Part shown: positions 26,909 through 36,937 of the stretch, in pieces | Numbering within the stretch: the first letter of the stretch is position 1 | How the letters are laid out: every line of letters begins with the position of its first letter | From: Candidatus Marisimplicoccus framensis | GTDB taxonomy: Bacteria > Bacteroidota > Bacteroidia > Flavobacteriales > Flavobacteriaceae | Reading direction: 5' to 3' | Assembly (NCBI GenBank): GCA_905182065.1 | Contig: CAJIZN010000001.1 | Coordinates: 744,001 to 808,000 of the forward strand | Length of the DNA: 64,000 nucleotides | The notes under the pieces: model-generated | Seen by the model: the letters and a program-made list of their open reading frames with translations, nothing else | The model's database searches: none | What the model was told of the DNA's origin: nothing | Translations under genes and position numbers: made by a program

Positions 26909-28065
26909 TGAAATTTATTAGAAAACAAGTTGATCAAATAAAAAAACCTTTCCTTAAGGGGGGTAAACTAGAAATATTGTATCCTGCCTTTAATGCATTT
27001 GAAACAATGCTTTTTGTTCCGGATCATACAACCTCAAAAGGATCTCACATTCGTGATGGAGTTGATTTAAAAAGAACAATGATAACTGTTATAATAGCTC
27101 TTATGCCAGCATTATTCTATGGAATGTATAATACTGGTTACCAATACTTTATTCAAACTGGTATTGACTTTACATTTTTAGACGCTCTTCTTCATGGAGC
27201 TTATAAAATTTTCCCAATGATTGTAGTTTCATATGCAGTTGGTTTAGCAATTGAGTTTGCATTTGCAGTCTACAGAAATCACCCAGTTAACGAAGGATAT
27301 CTAGTAACAGGTCTTCTTATTCCAATGATAATGCCGATAGATATGCCATTATGGATGTTAGCTATTTCTGTTGTTTTTGCTGTGTTAATTGCCAAGGAAG
27401 CTTTTGGTGGAACAGGAATGAATATACTTAACCCAGCACTTACAGCTAGAGCTTTTGCTTTCTTTGCTTATCCTACCTTCATGTCAGGTGATAAAGTATG
27501 GGTTTCAGAGGCAAGTAATGTAGATGCTATATCTGGTGAAACTATACTGGGAACTCTTGCAGCTAACGGAGATGTAACATATTCTTCTTTTAATATGTTC
27601 ATGGGATCTATTCCTGGATCTGTAGCTGAAACTTCAGTATTTTTTGTATTAATAGGAGCCCTAATTTTAATCTCGACTGGAGTAGGGAGCTGGAGAATAA
27701 TGATAAGTGGAATTCTGGGTGCTTCATTAGTTGGAATATTATTTAACCTTTGGGGTGCTAATTCTTTGATGAATTTTGATTGGTATAATCATCTTTTAGT
27801 AGGTGGTTTTGCTTTTGGAATTGTATTTATGGCTACTGATCCTGTTTCAGCTGCTCAAACAACTAAAGGGAAGTGGATATATGGATTTTTAGTTGGAGTA
27901 TTTTGTATTCTAATTAGAGTGTTTAACCCTGCTTATCCTGAAGGAGTGATGCTAGCAATTTTACTTATGAATGTCTTTGCCCCACTCATTGATCATTATG
28001 TTATAGAGTCAAATGTATCTAATAGAAGAAAAAGATGGGAAAGTATTAAACTAAAAACAGCATAA
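26908..28065 (+). CDS. nqrB: Na+-NQR subunit B
   Basis: Multi-spanning membrane subunit that carries covalent FMN and riboflavin and forms the Na+ path. It has 385 residues. Segments such as EAFGGTGMNILNPALTARAFAFFAYP and FGIVFMATDPVSAAQTTKGKWIYGF are diagnostic. The expected flavinylation Thr is Thr212 in DAISGETILG. The usual context is SGAT-like, and here Glu replaces Ala before the Thr, while NqrC in the same operon has the canonical DAISGAT. ATG overlaps the nqrA stop (TAATG). Confidence 0.96.
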   Translation: MKFIRKQVDQIKKPFLKGGKLEILYPAFNAFETMLFVPDHTTSKGSHIRDGVDLKRTMITVIIALMPALFYGMYNTGYQYFIQTGIDFTFLDALLHGAYKIFPMIVVSYAVGLAIEFAFAVYRNHPVNEGYLVTGLLIPMIMPIDMPLWMLAISVVFAVLIAKEAFGGTGMNILNPALTARAFAFFAYPTFMSGDKVWVSEASNVDAISGETILGTLAANGDVTYSSFNMFMGSIPGSVAETSVFFVLIGALILISTGVGSWRIMISGILGASLVGILFNLWGANSLMNFDWYNHLLVGGFAFGIVFMATDPVSAAQTTKGKWIYGFLVGVFCILIRVFNPAYPEGVMLAILLMNVFAPLIDHYVIESNVSNRRKRWESIKLKTA

Positions 28066-28781
28066 TGAATAGAGATTCCAATAAACATACATATATTTTT
28101 TCTGCATTAATGGTAGTCTCAGTTGCTTTCGTCTTGTCGTTTACCTCGGAATCATTAAAAGATTTACAAAATGCAAATGTCAAAAAAGAAAAAATGCAGA
28201 ATATTCTTTCAACAGTAGGAATCAACGTAACAAGAGATGAATCTGAATTACTTTATAAAGATTATATATCTGAAGAACTTTCTTTAAAATCTGACGGAAC
28301 AATTGATAGCGAGATTAATGCCTTTAATATAAATCTTGCACTAGAAGTTAAAAAAGATCTTGACATACAAAGATATCCTCTATACATAGCTAATGTTGAA
28401 AATGAAAAATTTTATGTTATTCCCTTAAGAGGAGCTGGATTATGGGCTGAAATATGGGGTTACATTGCGCTCAGAGAAGATATTAACACAATAAAGGGTG
28501 TGTCATTTGACCATAAAAGTGAAACTGCAGGTTTAGGAGCAGAAATTACTGAAGACTGGTTTATTAATAGTTTTAATGAAGAAAAAATAAAAGATTTACA
28601 AGGAGAATTTGTTGGTATTTATGTATCAAAAACTAATAATGACCCTGAAAATAATGATAAAACGGATAATGAAATAGATGCTATATCTGGAGCAACAATT
28701 ACAGGTGATGGTGTATCTGACATGATAACTGAAAGAGTACAAAACTATCTGCCATATTTTAATAATATTACTAATGAGTAA
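28065..28781 (+). CDS. nqrC: Na+-NQR subunit C
   Basis: Single-helix-anchored periplasmic subunit carrying covalent FMN. It has 238 residues. The membrane anchor is at about 10-28. RGAGLWAEIWGYIAL and FDHKSETAGLGAEI are family motifs. The flavin-attachment Thr211 lies in DAISGATITGDGV, matching the ApbE target pattern DxxSGAT. ApbE is encoded four genes downstream. It overlaps nqrB by one base and nqrD by eight. Confidence 0.96.
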   Translation: MNRDSNKHTYIFSALMVVSVAFVLSFTSESLKDLQNANVKKEKMQNILSTVGINVTRDESELLYKDYISEELSLKSDGTIDSEINAFNINLALEVKKDLDIQRYPLYIANVENEKFYVIPLRGAGLWAEIWGYIALREDINTIKGVSFDHKSETAGLGAEITEDWFINSFNEEKIKDLQGEFVGIYVSKTNNDPENNDKTDNEIDAISGATITGDGVSDMITERVQNYLPYFNNITNE

Positions 28782-29421
28782 AGAAAGAGAGCCATTATTT
28801 TCTAAAAAGAATAGAGCACTATTAACAGATCCTTTGGATGATGATAATCCAATTACTGTCCAAGTTCTTGGTATATGCTCAGCTTTAGCAATTACAGTTA
28901 AGTTAGAACCTGCTGTAATTATGACTTTATCTGTAATATTTGTAATGGCTTCTAGTAATGTAATTGTTTCAATTCTTAGAGATGTAATTCCTACTAGAAT
29001 AAGAATTATTGTTCAATTAGTTGTTGTAGCATCTCTTGTAGCAATAGTAGATCAGTTTTTAAAGGCTTATGCCTATGATGTAAGTAAACAGTTAGCAATT
29101 TTCATTGGACTTATAATTACAAACTGTATAGTAATGGGAAGGCTTGAAGCATTTGCTCTAGGAAATGGAGTTTGGAAGTCATTTTTAGATGGTGTTGGTA
29201 ATGCTGCAGGTTATGGTTGGATTCTTATAGTTGTTGCTTTTGTTCGAGAATTATTCGGATCTGGTGAATTGTGGGGAATCCCTGTTATACCGCAATTTAT
29301 TTATGATTTAGGATATGCTGATAATGGCCTAATGCTATTATCTCCAATGGCTCTTATTGTAGTTGGGGTTTATATATGGATTCAAAGATATTATAATAGA
29401 AAATTAATTGAAAAAGACTAA
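28774..29421 (+). CDS. nqrD: Na+-NQR subunit D
   Basis: Integral membrane subunit with about six helices, paired with NqrE in an inverted-topology RnfA/E-like fold that holds an iron centre between them. It has 215 residues. NPITVQVLGICSALAITVKLEPA contains the conserved glycine-Ile-Cys segment. NCIVMGRLEAFALGNGVWKSFLDG is the second conserved stretch with its Cys. The start overlaps nqrC by eight bases. Confidence 0.96.
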   Translation: MSKEREPLFSKKNRALLTDPLDDDNPITVQVLGICSALAITVKLEPAVIMTLSVIFVMASSNVIVSILRDVIPTRIRIIVQLVVVASLVAIVDQFLKAYAYDVSKQLAIFIGLIITNCIVMGRLEAFALGNGVWKSFLDGVGNAAGYGWILIVVAFVRELFGSGELWGIPVIPQFIYDLGYADNGLMLLSPMALIVVGVYIWIQRYYNRKLIEKD

Positions 29422-30039
29422 ATGGAAGACCTGGTTAACTTATTTATAAAAAGTATTTTCATAGAAAATATGGTCTTTGCATATTTTCTTGGTATGTGTT
29501 CATACTTAGCGGTCTCAAAAACAGTAAAGACTGCTGTTGGCCTTGGTTATGCAGTAATCTTTGTTTTATCAATTACAGTTCCAATAAACTACTTAATTAA
29601 TTCATATTTATTAGCTCCAGGTGCTCTTTCATGGATTGGTCCTCAATTTGCAGATGTAGACTTATCATTTCTAACTTTTATAATGTTCATAGCTGTTATT
29701 GCATCAATGGTTCAGCTAGTTGAAATGATTGTAGAAAAAATTTCTCCAAGTTTATATGGTTCACTTGGAATTTTTCTTCCTTTAATTGCTGTTAACTGTG
29801 CTATTTTGGGAGGCTCTTTATTTATGCAACAAAAGGATTTTATTAATACTTTTGAATCTGCGGTATATGGGTTTGGATCTGGTGTTGGATGGTTTCTTGC
29901 TATTGTTGCTATAGCCGCAATAAGAGAAAAAATAACTTATTCAAATATTCCTGAACCATTAAAAGGACTTGGAATAACTTTTATTATAACTGGGTTAATG
30001 GCTCTAGGTTTTATGAGTTTTATGGGAATTAAATTATAA
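29422..30039 (+). CDS. nqrE: Na+-NQR subunit E
   Basis: Integral membrane partner of NqrD, 205 residues, about six helices. [24 protein letters not shown] carries the first conserved Cys, and [21 protein letters not shown] the second. The two half-repeats match the RnfA/NqrE family. [48 protein letters not shown] is the typical C-terminus. The start follows the nqrD stop with no gap. Confidence 0.96.
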   Translation: MEDLVNLFIKSIFIENMVFAYFLGMCSYLAVSKTVKTAVGLGYAVIFVLSITVPINYLINSYLLAPGALSWIGPQFADVDLSFLTFIMFIAVIASMVQLVEMIVEKISPSLYGSLGIFLPLIAVNCAILGGSLFMQQKDFINTFESAVYGFGSGVGWFLAIVAIAAIREKITYSNIPEPLKGLGITFIITGLMALGFMSFMGIKL

Positions 30040-30042
30040 GAA

Positions 30043-31338
30043 ATGGATATTAATGTAATAATTGCTAGTACTGTAGGTCTTTTTGTTATAACGCTTTTAT
30101 TAGTGACAATGCTTTTATTTGCAAAAGCAAGACTATTACCTTCTGGTCCGGTTAAACTAATAATTAATGGAGAAAAAAATGTTGAAGTAAACTCAGGGGA
30201 TACCCTGTTAACTACACTCGGAAATAATAAAATATTCCTACCATCTGCATGTGGAGGTGGTGGAACTTGTGTTCAATGCAAGTGTCAAGTTGTTGAAGGT
30301 GGAGGGGAAATACTTCCTACTGAGGAACCCCATTTTACAAGAAAAGAAATTTCAGAAGGCTGGAGACTAGGTTGTCAAGTTAAAGTTAAACAAGACATGA
30401 AAATTGAAGTTCCTGAAGAGGTGTTTGGTATCAAAAAATGGGAAGCTAAAGTAAAAAGTAATTATAATGTAGCATCATTCATCAAAGAGTTTGTTATTGA
30501 AATTCCTGAAGAAATGGACTATAAAGCAGGAGGTTATATTCAAATTGAGATTCCAGAGTGTGATATTAATTATAAAGAAATGGATATTACATCTCATCCA
30601 GATGAACACCCGGATAATCCTCAAAAATTTAAACTTGAGTGGGATAAGTTTAATCTATGGCCTCTAAATATGAAAAACAATGAAACCGTTGAGAGAGCAT
30701 ATTCTATGGCTTCATATCCAGCAGAAGGTAAGCAAGTAATGTTAAATGTGAGAATAGCAACTCCACCATGGGATGGTAAAAAAAATAATTGGATGACAGT
30801 TAATCCTGGTATTGCATCATCTTATATTTTTTCAAAAAAACCTGGAGATACTGTTACAATCTCTGGCCCTTATGGTGAGTTTTTTATTAATGAATCTGAC
30901 GCAGAAATGTTATATGTTGGAGGAGGAGCAGGAATGGCTCCTATGAGATCTCATTTATACGAACTATTTAGAACTATAGAAACTGGAAGAAAGGTAACTT
31001 TTTGGTATGGGGGAAGATCAAAAAGAGAACTATTCTATGTCGATCATTTTAGAGCTTTAGAAAAAGATTATCCAAACTTCAAGTTTTATATCGCATTATC
31101 AGAACCTTTGGAAGAAGATAATTGGAAAGTAAAAGATTCTCTTGACGCTGAAGGGGATGGTTTTACAGGATTTATTCATCAAGTAGTCATTGATAATTAT
31201 CTTTCAAACCATGAATCTCCTGAGGATATAGAGGTTTACTTTTGTGGTCCACCATTGATGAACATAGCTGTTGCAAAAATGGCTGAAGACTTCGGCGTAC
31301 CTCCAGAGAATGTAAGATTTGATGACTTCGGTGGCTAA
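30043..31338 (+). CDS. nqrF: Na+-NQR subunit F (NADH dehydrogenase subunit)
   Basis: Entry point for NADH electrons: an N-terminal anchor helix, a 2Fe-2S ferredoxin domain and an FAD/NADH reductase domain, 431 residues. The iron-sulfur ligands lie in [18 protein letters not shown], with a later [16 protein letters not shown] is the FAD-binding motif, [13 protein letters not shown] the NADH-site glycine-rich loop, and [35 protein letters not shown] the conserved C-terminus. It starts three bases after nqrE and overlaps apbE by one base. Confidence 0.97.
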   Translation: MDINVIIASTVGLFVITLLLVTMLLFAKARLLPSGPVKLIINGEKNVEVNSGDTLLTTLGNNKIFLPSACGGGGTCVQCKCQVVEGGGEILPTEEPHFTRKEISEGWRLGCQVKVKQDMKIEVPEEVFGIKKWEAKVKSNYNVASFIKEFVIEIPEEMDYKAGGYIQIEIPECDINYKEMDITSHPDEHPDNPQKFKLEWDKFNLWPLNMKNNETVERAYSMASYPAEGKQVMLNVRIATPPWDGKKNNWMTVNPGIASSYIFSKKPGDTVTISGPYGEFFINESDAEMLYVGGGAGMAPMRSHLYELFRTIETGRKVTFWYGGRSKRELFYVDHFRALEKDYPNFKFYIALSEPLEEDNWKVKDSLDAEGDGFTGFIHQVVIDNYLSNHESPEDIEVYFCGPPLMNIAVAKMAEDFGVPPENVRFDDFGG

Positions 31339-32339
31339 TGTTATTTATTAAACAAATAATTTTATTCTTTTCATTATTTTTTATCATAAGTTGTGATAAT
31401 AATACATATGAATATAAGCGTGTTCGTGGAAATGCACTTGGAACAACCTACAGTGTAATTATTGAAACTGAAATAAAAGAAAGTTTAATAAGGAAAAAAA
31501 TTGATTCTATTTTCGAGGTTGTAAATAGTTCAATGTCTACTTACATTGATAATTCAATTATATCAAAAGTTAATATTTCTGATAAACCTATTATTGTTGA
31601 TCAGCATTTTATAAAAGTTTTCAATACATCAAAGGAGATATGGTCTTTATCAAAAGGATATTTTGATCCAACTGCAGGTTCTTATGTTAATTTATATGGA
31701 CTAGGTCCTGATACTAAAACTGAACTGATTGATAAATCTAAAATTGATAGTGTAAAAAAAATTGTTGGATTTGAAAAAGTTTTTTTAAGTAATGACAATA
31801 AAATTATTAAAAAAAATAAAAATATTTTTATCGACTTTAATGCAATAGCCAAGGGATACTCTGTTGATTTAATAAATGATTTATTTATAAAAAATAATAT
31901 TAAGAATTTTTTAATTGAAGTTGGAGGTGAGATAATCACTAAAGGAAATGCTGAAAATAAAAGAGGGTGGAAGGTCGCAATTCAAAATCCAATAGAAATC
32001 AATAGTTACTATACTGAAATTACACTTATGAATAAATCATTAGCTACTTCGGGAAACTATAGAAAATTTAGAATCGACCCGAATAATGGGGAGAGATATG
32101 CACATATAATTAATCCATTAACAGGTCAATCGTTATTTAATAATATTTTAAGTGCTTCAGTGATATCAGATAATTGCATCAATTCTGACGCATGGGCTAC
32201 TGCATTAATGGTAATGAATCCAGATATTGCTCAAGAGATAATTGATAAAATTGACGGTATTGAAATGTTGTTGTTAACATCAAAAAACGATCAAATCTTT
32301 CCAATTAAATCAAAAGGTTGGGATTCTAATACTAAATGA
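31338..32339 (+). CDS. apbE: FAD:protein FMN transferase, lipoprotein
   Basis: Attaches FMN covalently to Thr residues of NqrB and NqrC, working on the outer face of the cytoplasmic membrane. It has 333 residues with a lipoprotein signal peptide (FIISCD, Cys19). GNALGTTYSV is the usual opening. FDPTAGSYVNLYGLG, DFNAIAKGYSVDLI, FLIEVGGEIITKG and YAHIINPLTGQS are ApbE signatures, and SDAWATALMVM carries the Mg2+-binding Asp. Its start overlaps the nqrF stop, so enzyme and substrates are co-expressed. It converges on the methyltransferase with an eight-base overlap. Confidence 0.95.
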   Translation: MLFIKQIILFFSLFFIISCDNNTYEYKRVRGNALGTTYSVIIETEIKESLIRKKIDSIFEVVNSSMSTYIDNSIISKVNISDKPIIVDQHFIKVFNTSKEIWSLSKGYFDPTAGSYVNLYGLGPDTKTELIDKSKIDSVKKIVGFEKVFLSNDNKIIKKNKNIFIDFNAIAKGYSVDLINDLFIKNNIKNFLIEVGGEIITKGNAENKRGWKVAIQNPIEINSYYTEITLMNKSLATSGNYRKFRIDPNNGERYAHIINPLTGQSLFNNILSASVISDNCINSDAWATALMVMNPDIAQEIIDKIDGIEMLLLTSKNDQIFPIKSKGWDSNTK

Positions 32340-33090
32340 TCTTTTTTGCAATAGGTATTAGGTCATTCTCTAAAAGCCCATATTTAATTTTCATTTTTTT
32401 AGAGAAATTATCTCCATAATTAACCATTATAACATCAAACCCTACTTCTTCAACACGATCTTTAAAATCAAGTCCATATTCTCTGACGTGATCATATTGA
32501 CCAAAATATTTTTCTCTTTCTTGATGTGATATTATATTAAAATCTTCAAATGTTTTTTTTCTATTAATGTTAATTGGAACTTGAAGTATTGACATCCCAC
32601 CTCTCTTTAATACTCTGTATATTTCCTTTAATGCTTTAGTATCCTCTTCAATATGTTCAAGTACATGGTTGCATATTATTAAGTCAAATGATTCATCTTT
32701 AAATTGCGTTGATTTTAAATCTCCTTTTATGTCAGCAATTGGAGAGTTAATATCAAATGTTAAGTAATCCCAATGTTTAAATTTCTTAAACTTTTTATAA
32801 AATATTTGTTCTGGTGCAACATGCAGCACTTTTAAGTTTGAACTTAAAATATTTGTTTCTTTAGAAAGATATAGCCATAAAAGTCTATGTCTTTCTAATG
32901 ATAAAGTTCCTGGACATAAAGCATTTTTTCTAATAGAATTGTATCCATAGGATAAAAATTTTGAGTAACTACTTCCATCGATAGGATCAACAAATTTATT
33001 CCCTTTAAATAATACTCTTAGAATAGGGGTTAAATAAAAACTATACTTAATTAATAATTTTCTAGGTAGAAACTTTAATATGTATTTCAT
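32332..33090 (-). CDS. class I SAM-dependent methyltransferase
   Basis: Methyltransferase of 252 residues; the substrate cannot be recognised. VLHVAPEQIFYKKFKK replaces the common glycine-rich loop, then LTFDINSPIADIKGDL (acidic residue that would bind the SAM ribose) and FDLIICNHVLEHIEEDTKALKEIYRVLKRGGMSILQVPI, the classic post-I and motif III. Residues 1-60 include a basic amphipathic stretch that may contact the membrane. It is the last gene of the gpmI-thioredoxin-like-map-methyltransferase run and touches map by one base. Confidence 0.85.
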   Translation of the reverse strand: MKYILKFLPRKLLIKYSFYLTPILRVLFKGNKFVDPIDGSSYSKFLSYGYNSIRKNALCPGTLSLERHRLLWLYLSKETNILSSNLKVLHVAPEQIFYKKFKKFKHWDYLTFDINSPIADIKGDLKSTQFKDESFDLIICNHVLEHIEEDTKALKEIYRVLKRGGMSILQVPININRKKTFEDFNIISHQEREKYFGQYDHVREYGLDFKDRVEEVGFDVIMVNYGDNFSKKMKIKYGLLENDLIPIAKKII

Positions 33091-33899
33091 TAATCAAAAA
33101 AGTTTTTAAATCTTTTTTCTTCTTCTGATTTTACTCCTAAAGCATTATATATGTAGTCAAAAGTTGAAAGAATCTCAGGCTTTCCATCTATCAATGCTAT
33201 ATTGTGTTCAAAATGTGCACTAGCTAACCCATCTAATGTTACAAATGTCCATCCATCGTCATCCAGTTTAATTTTTTCTGTACCTAAATTTATCATTGGT
33301 TCAATTGCAAGAACTAGACCGTTTTTAAGAATTTTTCCGGTCCCCTTTTTTCCATAGTTTGGAACTTCAGGTTCTTCGTGTAAATTTTCACCTAAACCGT
33401 GCCCAACAAGCTCTCTAACTATTCCATATCCATGTAAATTAATATAAGATTGAATTGCATTCCCAATATCACCAATTCTGTTATTTTCTATCATTACATC
33501 AATTCCCTGATATAGAGATTCTTTTGTAACATCTAATAGATCTTTAATTTCTCTACTAACATCACCTACTGAAAATGTATAGGCATGATCACCATAATAC
33601 CCTTCTTTTATTACTCCACAATCAACAGAGATTACATCTCCATCATTTAAGGGTTTATTACATGGAATTCCATGTACAACTTGGTTATTAACGCTAACAC
33701 ATAATGTATTCGGAAAATCATTATATCCTTTGAATCCTGGGATAGCGTTGTTGTCTTTTATAAATTCTTCTGCTATTTTATCAAGATATAAAGAACTTAC
33801 ACCTGGTTTAATTTCTTGGGCCATTAGACCAAGAGTTTTAGAAACTAACTGTGCACTATCTCGAATTTTTTTTATTTCTTCAATTCCTTTATATATCAT
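33090..33899 (-). CDS. map: methionine aminopeptidase, type I
   Basis: Removes the initiator methionine from nascent proteins; cytosolic dimetal enzyme. It has 269 residues. The five metal ligands are visible in order: SVDCGVIKEGYYGDHAYTF (two Asp), GHGLGENLHEEPEVPNYG (His, and the conserved second His), LAIEPMINLG (Glu) and SAHFEHNIALID (Glu). NNQVVHGIPCNKPLNDGD holds the substrate-gating His. The length is typical of MapA. It overlaps the upstream lipoprotein gene by four bases. Confidence 0.97.
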   Translation of the reverse strand: MIYKGIEEIKKIRDSAQLVSKTLGLMAQEIKPGVSSLYLDKIAEEFIKDNNAIPGFKGYNDFPNTLCVSVNNQVVHGIPCNKPLNDGDVISVDCGVIKEGYYGDHAYTFSVGDVSREIKDLLDVTKESLYQGIDVMIENNRIGDIGNAIQSYINLHGYGIVRELVGHGLGENLHEEPEVPNYGKKGTGKILKNGLVLAIEPMINLGTEKIKLDDDGWTFVTLDGLASAHFEHNIALIDGKPEILSTFDYIYNALGVKSEEEKRFKNFFD

Positions 33900-34399
33900 T
33901 CTGAATAGTAAACGTGTTTGTAATTTTTATTATTAATTATATTAAGAATATCTTTTTCTAAATTTTCATAAGGGAACTCAACTATTCTATTCATCTCTAT
34001 AGATTCGCTTAAAAAAATAATAGTGGGTGTATTAGTAATATCCTTTCCATTTTCATAACCATCTGATGATTTTTTATTAGAATCCAATAGAATAATTTTT
34101 AAATTATCTTCAGAAAAATTTAGTGTATTTAAAATTTTAATTAGTCTTGGCACTTCTCTTTCACTATCATGACATTTAGTATTCATATAAATTTCAATTT
34201 GAAATTCATCAAGATTAGAAAAATCATAATTAAGAGTTTTAGTATCTAAATTATAAGAATCATAATTCTTTTTAAACCATTCTGTATTAGGTGAATTAAA
34301 TAAATAATCAATATTTACAACACCCTCATTGATTAAGTATTTATTATCTGAAGAACAGCCTAAAAAAAATACTGACAATAAAAATATAATCTTTTTCAT
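33896..34399 (-). CDS. thioredoxin-like lipoprotein with single active-site Cys
   Basis: Small envelope protein of 167 residues with a lipobox at Cys15 (FFLGC). Residues about 65-165 look like a degenerate thioredoxin fold: a beta-strand EIYMNTKCHDSEREVPRLIKIL with a CHDS motif instead of CxxC, a second strand LKIILLDSN, and NTPTIIFL carrying the cis-Pro expected opposite the active site. The resolving Cys is replaced by Ser. Thiol oxidoreductase activity would have to be monothiol, or the domain may be structural. It overlaps gpmI and map by four bases each. No specific function is known to me. Confidence 0.7.
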   Translation of the reverse strand: MKKIIFLLSVFFLGCSSDNKYLINEGVVNIDYLFNSPNTEWFKKNYDSYNLDTKTLNYDFSNLDEFQIEIYMNTKCHDSEREVPRLIKILNTLNFSEDNLKIILLDSNKKSSDGYENGKDITNTPTIIFLSESIEMNRIVEFPYENLEKDILNIINNKNYKHVYYSE

Positions 34400-35940
34400 A
34401 TAACAAGAGATTTACCGTTCATTTCTTCTGGTTTTTTAATACCCATAATATCTAAAATAGTAGGTGCAATATCTGCTAAAATTCCATTTTTTATTTCATT
34501 ATGATTTGAGTTTACAATTATTATTGGTACAGGATTTATAGTATGTGAAGTATTTTGAGAGCCATCACTATTTACCATTTTTTCACAGTTACCATGATCA
34601 GCTATAATAATGGAAGTATAATTTTTTTCATTTGCTATTTTAATTATTTGACCTAAGTAATGATCAACTGACTCACAGGCTTTAATTGCAGCTTTAAAAT
34701 CACCTGTATGCCCTACCATGTCGGGATTAGCAAAATTTAAACATATAAAACCAAATTTTTCCTTATTGATCTCCTTAATAATATTATCTGTTACTTCAGC
34801 TGCACTCATTTCAGGTTTTAAGTCATATGTTGCCACTTTTGGGGATGGGCATAGAATTCTTTCTTCTTTCTCAAATGGTACTTCATAACCCCCATTAAAA
34901 AAGAATGTGACGTGTGGATATTTTTCAGTTTCAGCAATTCTTAATTGAAAAATATTATTATTCGAAATAACCTCACCAAGAGTATTCTTTAATTTTTTAC
35001 TTTTAAAGATTGGTTTTGCTTTTTTAAATTTTTCATCATATTCTGTAAGAGTATAAAAGTTGCTTATTATGGGGCTCATTCCAAATTCGCTTTTATTTTC
35101 TTCACATAACACAGAAGTTAATTGCCTCCCTCTATCTGATCTATAATTAAAAAATATAATTGTGTCGTCAGGTTTTAGTTGATGAATGGGATTTCCATTT
35201 TTATTTAATTTAACTAAGGGTTCAATAAATTCGTCAGTTTTATTATTAGCATATGATTCTTTTATTTCATTACTAAAGTTCTCAGTTTTTTTTCCTTTTC
35301 CATTACTTATTAAATCATAAGCTTTGTGAATTCTCTCCCATCTATTATCTCTATCCATTGCGTAATATCTTCCTATTACAGTGGAAAGTTCTCCTCCATT
35401 TTGTTCACAAAAATCTTCTAATGTTTGGATATAGTTTATACCAGATTTTGGATCAACATCTCTCCCGTCTGTAAATGCATGTATGAATATCTTTTCTTTG
35501 ACATCCGAAAGAGAAAGTATAATTTCTTTTAGATGATCAATGTGTGAATGAACTCCCCCATCTGAAAGGAGTCCAATTAAATGAATATTTGATGAATTTT
35601 GTCTTGAGTATGAAATGATATCTTCAAATTCTTTTTTATCATGAAAATTACCAGTTTCTATAGAATTATTAATCTTTAAAAGGTCTTGTAAAACTATTCT
35701 ACCAGACCCAATATTCATATGACCAACTTCACTATTTCCCATCTGCCCTTCGGGTAACCCTACATCTTGTCCATGAGTAATTAAATAATTACTTGGATAC
35801 TCTTTTATGAGATGATTGAAATTTGGTGTATTAGCTTTATCAGGAGCAGAGACATCTTTATCATTAGTGATGCCCCATCCATCAAGAATTAATAATAAAA
35901 CTTTTTTGTTCAATTTTTTATTTAAATATACAAATATCAT
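34396..35940 (-). CDS. gpmI: 2,3-bisphosphoglycerate-independent phosphoglycerate mutase
   Basis: Interconverts 3- and 2-phosphoglycerate in glycolysis using two Mn2+ ions and a phosphoserine intermediate. It has 514 residues, the standard length. LLLILDGWGI is metal Asp site 1; GQMGNSEVGHMNIGSGRIV holds the catalytic Ser. HAFTDGRDVDP, RYYAMDRDNRWER and FFNYRSDRGRQLT are substrate loops. FANPDMVGHTGD and IIIADHGNCEKM hold the remaining metal ligands. ATG is at 35940, with a TTG three bases upstream. It leads a four-gene minus-strand run and is divergent from rsgA. Confidence 0.97.
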   Translation of the reverse strand: MIFVYLNKKLNKKVLLLILDGWGITNDKDVSAPDKANTPNFNHLIKEYPSNYLITHGQDVGLPEGQMGNSEVGHMNIGSGRIVLQDLLKINNSIETGNFHDKKEFEDIISYSRQNSSNIHLIGLLSDGGVHSHIDHLKEIILSLSDVKEKIFIHAFTDGRDVDPKSGINYIQTLEDFCEQNGGELSTVIGRYYAMDRDNRWERIHKAYDLISNGKGKKTENFSNEIKESYANNKTDEFIEPLVKLNKNGNPIHQLKPDDTIIFFNYRSDRGRQLTSVLCEENKSEFGMSPIISNFYTLTEYDEKFKKAKPIFKSKKLKNTLGEVISNNNIFQLRIAETEKYPHVTFFFNGGYEVPFEKEERILCPSPKVATYDLKPEMSAAEVTDNIIKEINKEKFGFICLNFANPDMVGHTGDFKAAIKACESVDHYLGQIIKIANEKNYTSIIIADHGNCEKMVNSDGSQNTSHTINPVPIIIVNSNHNEIKNGILADIAPTILDIMGIKKPEEMNGKSLVI

Positions 35941-35944
35941 CAAG

Positions 35945-35952
35945 TAGATTTG
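35945..35952 (+). promoter_or_regulatory. -7 box of rsgA
   Basis: TAGATTTG, a perfect TAnnTTTG, lies 37 bases before the rsgA ATG. No convincing TTG is found at the -33 distance. Confidence 0.45.
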
Positions 35953-35989
35953 TTAATATGATTAGGAAAAAATATATTGTTGTTTAATT

Positions 35990-36937
35990 ATGACTCAAGG
36001 AACTGTATATAAATCAACGGGTAGTTGGTATTTAGTAAAAGCTAGAGATAATTTTTTAGAATGTAGAATAAAGGGTAAGATTAGACTTAAAGATATCTCT
36101 ACAACAAATCCAATAGCAGTAGGAGATCATGTGATATTTGAGTTAGAAAATGATGGAAATGGAATTATATCAGATATTCTTCCAAGAACAAATTATATAA
36201 TTAGAAAATCTGTCAACCTGTCTAAACAACGTCATATAATTGCATCTAATATTGACATATCAGTTTTAGTCGTTACCTTAAATAATCCAACTACTTCTAA
36301 AAACTTCATAGATAGATTTCTTGTAAGCTGTCAAGCATATGATATTCCAGTAATAATTGCTTTTAATAAAGTAGATACATATACAGAAGAAGAAAAAAGT
36401 GAATTAGAAAAATTAATTAAAATTTATAAGAATATTGGATATAGTTGTGAGTTAATTTCTGCTAAATATGGAAAAGGAATAAATGAACTTATAAACTTAA
36501 TGAAAAATAAAACTTGTATTATTTCTGGACATAGTGGAGTGGGTAAGTCTACTCTTGTAAACTCTATTTCTCCAAATTTAAGACTTAAGACTAAAGAGAT
36601 TTCTTCATCTCATAATCAAGGAAAACATACTACAACTTATGCGGAAATGTTTGATTTAGATTCTAATATCAGAGTTATTGATACTCCTGGAATTAGAGGA
36701 TTTGGATTAGTAGATATATCTAAGTTTGAGCTAGGTGATTTTTTTCCAGAATTTTTTAGTGCAAAACAAAAATGTAAGTTTAATAATTGTCTTCATCTAG
36801 ATGAACCAGATTGTAATGTTAAAAAGAAAATTAAAGAAGGTGAAATTTATGAAAGTAGATATCACACATATTTAGATATGTTAAAAGACCAAAATATTTA
36901 TAGAAAATCTGATGAGAGTAGTGATACAGAGAGTTAA
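35990..36937 (+). CDS. rsgA: ribosome small subunit-dependent GTPase A
   Basis: Circularly permuted GTPase that checks and releases the maturing 30S subunit. It has 315 residues. An N-terminal OB fold (about 1-75) is followed by G4 FNKVD, then G1 ISGHSGVGKSTLVNSI and G3 DTPGIRGFG, the permuted order typical of the family. The C-terminal zinc knuckle is CKFNNCLHLDEPDCNV. ATG is at 35990. The 3' end overlaps dtd by 26 bases in a different frame. Confidence 0.96.
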   Translation: MTQGTVYKSTGSWYLVKARDNFLECRIKGKIRLKDISTTNPIAVGDHVIFELENDGNGIISDILPRTNYIIRKSVNLSKQRHIIASNIDISVLVVTLNNPTTSKNFIDRFLVSCQAYDIPVIIAFNKVDTYTEEEKSELEKLIKIYKNIGYSCELISAKYGKGINELINLMKNKTCIISGHSGVGKSTLVNSISPNLRLKTKEISSSHNQGKHTTTYAEMFDLDSNIRVIDTPGIRGFGLVDISKFELGDFFPEFFSAKQKCKFNNCLHLDEPDCNVKKKIKEGEIYESRYHTYLDMLKDQNIYRKSDESSDTES

